A DNA stretch of 64,000 bases from Harmothoe impar (taxonomy: Eukaryota > Annelida > Polychaeta > Phyllodocida > Polynoidae). The stretch lies in contig OX381721.1 in the NCBI GenBank assembly GCA_947462335.1, forward strand, positions 33,284,303 to 33,348,302, written 5' to 3'. Positions 59,382 through 64,000 of the stretch are shown in pieces. Position numbers and translations under genes: made by a program. Below the pieces are notes generated by a model. That model was given only the letters and a program-made list of their open reading frames with translations, made no database searches and had not been told where the DNA came from. Within the stretch, counting starts at the first letter, position 1. Every line of letters begins with the position of its first letter.

Positions 59382-59685
59382 ACCCAGATGCAGCGTATTT
59401 TCTGGCTGGAGAAAAATCAGTAGTTCAGATAATACTTTTCCCAGGTTGTCTGCCAGCCAGTAATGGGCAGTTTCGGCAAGCTTGGTTTGACCTGCAGATC
59501 ATACCATGTAGATCTTGCCAGGATGGATTCCTCATTCTGGAACAGCAGAATGAGACTAACTACAATGATTATGCAGCAGATCTAGCATATTGTACTAGAG
59601 GTGCACAGGTCCATCACCCTTATAAGGCCTTTTATACTGTGAGGATAGACTCATACAATGCTGGTGCCAACTTCCTACTTCCCTG
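59382..59685 (+). CDS. candidate host exon, CUB-like domain fragment
   Basis: 304 nt open in one frame (2 + 100 codons + 2) between a plausible acceptor (cccactccag) and a strong donor (ctg/gtgagt). The translation has CUB-like features: FDLQIIPCRSCQDGFLILEQ, then LAYCTRGAQVHHPYKAFYTV and RIDSYNAGANFLLPW. Cys at relative positions 22, 43, 46 and 69 could form the two usual disulfides. Such domains are extracellular and usually protein-binding. The frame has no ATG, so it would be an internal exon. I see no convincing neighbouring exon within the window. A MITE begins 53 bp downstream. The family call is from pattern alone. Confidence 0.45.
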
Positions 59686-59738
59686 GTGAGTAGAGCTGCC
59701 AAGTAGTGTAGTTTGTTTGTGTGCAGTGTGTGCTTATA

Positions 59739-60431
59739 CACTGTAAAAAATATCCCGTAAAAATTACGGTGAATCACTTTCCTGTTGCATTTTTACGGTG
59801 ATTCATCATTATTATACGATGATTCTCTGCTATTCAATAAAGATTATAACTGTTTCTAGATTCGTTAATGTGTATTTCATGATATAATCTTAATTCCAAG
59901 CCTGTCTATATATCTTAGGTATGAGAAGCATAATTGAATGCCTCATAGCAATAAACAATTACAATCCATGAGCAAAAGGTACTCTAGGAAACAAAGAAAC
60001 TCTGACAACAGTCTCAATATGTTTAATCCTAATAACCACAACATGGGTGTTTATACTATTCATACTAGTGCCCAGGGTCTCAAAAAGTAAATGATATATG
60101 TTTAATCTTTAATATGCCAAGGGCTTCAATTTTGATTGTGTAATTAATGAGATAGTTGGATATCTTTTATAAATCTAACACAATTATGTATGTTTTTAGT
60201 TGATAGCTTACACTAAAGTCTCTCTATCAAACCAAGCTGCCACCTGGTGAGCAAACTTCTAACGTGAGATTTACCGTAAATGAAATGACATGGTTTCACT
60301 GTACTGGTTTACGGATGTTCAATGTAAAAGTAATGAGTTTTACAGTGTCTCACCGTAAATCACAATTATGGTGATACACCGTCAAATTTAGCATTGATTC
60401 TCCGTAATTTCAACGGAAAGTTTTTACAGTG
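59739..60431. mobile_element. 693-bp MITE with CACTGTAAAAA ends and TA flanks
   Basis: The left end cactgtaaaaa and the right end tttttacagtg are inverted, flanked by TA on both sides (59737-59738, 60432-60433). The subterminal regions are full of ccgtaa/ttacgg repeats. A TA duplication suggests a Tc1/mariner-type partner. No transposase. Confidence 0.7.
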
Positions 60432-60439
60432 TAGGCTGA

Positions 60440-61400
60440 GGTTAAAGTAACCTGATCTTTACTCATACAAGGAAACTGTTGACTTTTATGATGCATTGTT
60501 AGTGTCATATGATATGTATTTTCATCTCTTAATGAATGTTAATTGCTTGTTAGTCTTGTGGTTTTTTTCCCATCCAGTATGTTTGACTGAATATCAGCAC
60601 AGAACAATGCACCCAAGATTGAAAAAGCTGCTTTGACAAAGAGCATCTCTTGCATATTCTTACTGCTATCTCCCTCTATTCGACAAAATTGCTCCTAATA
60701 TACAGGGTAGTAATTGCTATATGTGATGTGTTTTCACCTAACCAGTCACATCTCGCACATCCTATACCAGAGATAATCAGGCCAAAAGGTCAAAATTGAT
60801 GAATTTAGTGAAATTAAGTTTATTAGGTGTTTGCATTGATTATTATGTTTACTTTACTACTGTTAAAGGATAAATGCAAAAAAATTAGCAGAAATGACTT
60901 AATTTGATTGATTTGCTGATCATCACAGATTATCGCTTTCACAACTTATATCAAATTTTATCCGTAATGTGATTTATATCTCATATTTTGAATATTTATT
61001 ATCTAAATCTCACATGAGCATTTAATATCTACAAATAGTTTCACATTTTCTCTTTACATTGGTACCACACTGATTTTATTTGCTGCTGATATGTGCAAAC
61101 TAACGAAGAATACAAAGAGGACTGGCTGTTCTATGTTAATGTACACATTGATATAAAGCCTTATTTTAGTGCTCTTTTATGGATAATCTGTGTCCGTAAA
61201 TTTTTAACTTTGAAAATTCACTACAAATTGGAAAATATAGACATTTTGATGAATTAAAAAGTAAAATGAAGCCTTTGATGTGCTCTCTCTGAAAAGCAGC
61301 ATAATCCTCAAATCCATTTTTCCGACATGTGACTGGTTAGGTGAAAACGCATCACATATATGAAGAGTTCCGTTGCAAAATGCAACAAATCCATTCCAGA
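60440..61400. other. AT-rich non-coding stretch
   Basis: No ORF, repeat or RNA gene supported. Confidence 0.4.
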
Positions 61401-61411
61401 ATTGAAGCATG

Positions 61412-61488
61412 ATATGTGACCGTCCACGGGAAAACCAGCCTTATGCAAGGGGTGCATAAGGCTGGTTTTCCCTTGGACGGTCACATAT
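61412..61488. repeat. near-perfect 36-bp-arm hairpin
   Basis: Arms 61412-61447 and 61453-61488 are reverse complements with one mismatch around the 5-nt loop agggg. The outer end reads atatgtgaccgtcca. Different in sequence from the hairpin at 57907. Confidence 0.85.
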
Positions 61489-62093
61489 GATTTATCTAAG
61501 GCTACCATATTGGCAATTATAGCGCCCCTGGAATGATGTGTGTACCAGAAGGGACATAAAGACATGGAAAATAGAATTTTGAAGAGAAATTGTTTCAAAA
61601 TTGCATTTGCCTTTTCCTACCCTACACATTTTTCAAAATGGCGCTTATTGCATTTTGGAACCAAACTCTTCATATTAAACCCCATTCCTTTCTTTTTTAA
61701 ACTGATAACACAGCTGTTACCTAACCCATTCATGTTTAGGCCTATTAACGGTAGTCTTGAGCATTAAAGGTGTTCCAGATAGTAAGGGGGTAGCGTTTTA
61801 AGACTAAGCGAAATATACCAAGACTACAGGAGTTATGCTTTTTAGAGACTATGCAATTTTTTTCAAGGCATATCTTTCAGTTCCCTTGTTGCAATTCTTA
61901 CAGTTGACAGTGAGGACGGTCATTTTGAAAAGTAGAACATGTGGGTGAGTTAAGATTACTTTCAGCTGATGGTTTGGAGGGCCAACCCAACTCGTGATAA
62001 ATAACTCATCCCTCATGACTTACTTGTCCATAGTGTCTGTCTGCCAGACACCAGCTTGTTCAGTCAGCTTAATTTGACTTGTAAATCATGCTA

Positions 62094-62286
62094 CCGTAGT
62101 GGCTTGAATAAGCGCCCCTGCGCTTATTAATTTCGATGGTACCATTTACCCTGCGCTTATACAAGACCTGCGCTTATTCAAGATACAAAAATGGCCTAAA
62201 TTTTCATTTCAGTACCCTCGTTTACCCTGCGCTTTTTCAAGACCTGCGCTTATTTGAGACCCCTGCGCTTATTCAAGCCACTACGG
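62094..62286. mobile_element. 193-bp MITE with CCGTAGTGGCTTG ends and TA flanks
   Basis: 22-bp perfect terminal inverted repeats start ccgtagtggcttgaataagc, flanked by TA at 62092-62093 and 62287-62288. The interior is filled with copies of ctgcgcttattcaag in both orientations. Tc1/mariner-like by target. Confidence 0.8.
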
Positions 62287-62536
62287 TATACGTTATACAC
62301 CAGAAAACTCCCATCATTGTTGCCTTTAATGTCACTACCTCTAGATGTTCATTTTAGGGTGAAATTTTATTTTTTTTGAGAAAAGTTTAACTTTTATTTG
62401 CCAATAAGGTATCCAGCGTCGAGTTACAAGAGTGTGTCGTCATGATACTATAACCAAGGTGAAGATAACTTAGTGAACCGAGACCAACACAAGGTCAAAC
62501 AAGTACTTAGTATCATAGGTAATATGGTTACCGGTA

Positions 62537-64000
62537 TGACGATAAACATTGTCAATGTCATGAATGTATGACGATAAACATTATCAATGTTACATGGCAA
62601 AAAAAGACGATGAACCCGTCAGTAAAACTGTTGTGTGGGATCACCGTGAGAGTGGTTTCTAGTAGACACAATCTAGAAAAATAACATTTCCTTTCAGCAA
62701 GATAAGCGAAACATATTCTAAAGAAAACTTTAAAGTCTTGAGACGTTACTTTAAAGGACATAAAGTCCAGATAAAACCCCTTAATGTTCACAAAATAATA
62801 ACAACATATTAAATACTCATTATTTCGGGATGGTGTCATCCATACACTGTTTGGCGAGACTCTTAAACTCGATAAATTCAGTAATATCTCTCGTTTCAGG
62901 TTCAAGTGAATTCCACAATTGAGCACAGGTTACTTGAGGAGAATTTTCAAAAGCAGTACAATGTATTATTGGATAATAAAGAACTGGACTTGAATTAAAC
63001 CTTGTTAATCTGACAGTATTTTTACAATATTTGGGTATTCTGGCACACTTGAAGGCTAATAGCTTAGCATGATACACACGTCTTTACTCTAACATAGGCA
63101 ACTTACCTAGCTTGTGAACATCATCGGTGGGGTGTAACAAATGTAAATCGAGACATATTCTAAGGCACTTATTTTGGCAGCGTTGTAATTCATGTAATAT
63201 ATCTACATTGGTGTTCATATATAAAATGTCGGCATAATCTATAACAGGAAGCAGGTGGGTGATATAGACTTGTCTAAGCACATCGTTAGGCATACAGTCT
63301 TTGACTTTGTACAGAAGAAGTTTCTTGAAATTAATATTTTTAATTAACCCTCTTACATGTAAGGCAAAGCTCAACTCCTCATCGACAGTGACACCGAGGT
63401 ACTTATACAACTTGACATTAAGTAACAATTTGTTGTTTAGAAAAATTCTGGGTTTTGGAAGCCTTTTAAGTTTAATTTTTGAAGCAAAAGTCATGACTTT
63501 AGTTTTAGATTCATTAATTGTTAACTTATTTATAGAGGTCCACTCGTAGAAAGAGGCTAGGGCTATGGTTAAATCATTTGAAAGTAAGTCAAAATTACTA
63601 CCGGTAACGTAAAGTACAGAGTCGTCTGCGTACAACATGGTTTTATGTCTATTTTCAGTGGTAATACAATCATTTATATATAATAAAAAGAACAAAAGAC
63701 CCAAAATTGAGCCCTGTGGAACGCCACAGGTAAGAGGAATGGTGCAAGACTTAGAATTGTTGGCCACAGTACATTGTTGACGGCGAGACAAATACTTTTC
63801 TATCAGCGTAAGGCTCCTATTACGTATACCATACATTTCCAGTTTTATTAGTAAAATTAAATAATTAACACTGTCAAACACCTTCTTTATGTCAATAAAG
63901 GCAGCTAGACATATATTACCTACATTTCGATTTAGAAGGATGTCATCAACAAACTGACCAATAGAGTCAATAGACGACTTAGCTTTTTGATATCCCCCTT
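62537..64000 (-). mobile_element. broken LINE (CR1/L2-like), 3' half, runs off the right edge
   Basis: The minus-strand RT is followed by a 3' region ending in about two copies of a 32-bp repeat containing tgacgataaacatt (about 62537-62590). Short 3' tandem repeats are typical of CR1/L2-type tails. The 5' half lies outside the window. Confidence 0.75.
62820..64000 (-). pseudogene. LINE reverse transcriptase, C-terminal half with one nonsense codon
   Basis: Reading from the right edge, the frame starts GGYQKAKSSIDSIGQ, then AAFIDIKKVFDSVNYL, CGVPQGSILGLLFFLLYIND and MLYADDSVLY. It continues with LGKLPMLE, a TAA at 63084-63086, and then RRVYHAKLLAFKC in the same frame to the natural stop near 62820. 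The stop replaces one residue in the block that reads LLKDRRMYHLY in the intact LINE at 42158. The two elements are related but clearly different families. Catalytic Asp (FIDI) and ADD are kept. The part before the RT palm is outside the window. Confidence 0.9.

Overview
This is a stretch of AT-rich animal nuclear DNA. It has long non-coding intervals, dense mobile-element remnants, intron-style splice signals and no operon-like gene packing. The element types (a DIRS-like tyrosine-recombinase retrotransposon, CR1/Jockey-group LINEs, many short inverted-repeat MITEs, poly-G/C tracts and tRNA-like SINE heads) suggest a marine invertebrate, possibly a deuterostome or lophotrochozoan. I cannot name the species. 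No complete host gene is visible.

About 1.0-34.6 kb is a tandem segmental duplication. Copy A runs about 1.02-18.56 kb and copy B about 18.83-34.6 kb. The copies align almost continuously, so each can be used as the empty site for insertions in the other. This dates and delimits several mobile elements: a DIRS/PAT-like element (about 8.2-11.5 kb, A only), an insertion with an 8-bp target duplication (13.56-14.34 kb, A only), a foldback element built of tandem repeats (16.59-17.26 kb, A only), a 265-bp MITE (23.50-23.77 kb, B only) and a 2.29-kb element with 438-bp terminal inverted repeats and a 6-bp target duplication (28.25-30.54 kb, B only). A 50-bp minisatellite is expanded in A relative to B.

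About 34.6-39.0 kb is mostly unannotated, with MITEs, simple repeats and one weak exon candidate. About 39.05-45.36 kb holds the most striking object in the window: an apparently intact non-LTR retrotransposon with four open frames. ORF1 is a coiled coil plus an L1-ORF1-like RNA-binding region plus a NADAR domain. It is followed by a free-standing SGNH-hydrolase-like ORF, then a 68-aa ORF whose stop overlaps the start of the fourth ORF, the endonuclease/reverse transcriptase. The 3' UTR carries a strong nested hairpin. The LINE sits inside an older MITE related to the 28.25-kb element.

About 45.5-47.1 kb is a cluster of MITEs of a family also present in A and B. About 47.26-51.16 kb is a large, old inverted repeat (arms of about 690 bp) whose interior is rich in G tracts. 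About 55.5-57 kb has a foldback MITE, a pair of YY1-like motifs and a 146-bp satellite with one perfect X-box (RFX-type) motif per unit. Two nearly perfect 36-bp-arm hairpins lie at 57.9 and 61.4 kb. A plausible host exon with CUB-like features lies at 59.38-59.69 kb, immediately followed by a MITE. A broken LINE reverse transcriptase on the minus strand runs off the right edge.
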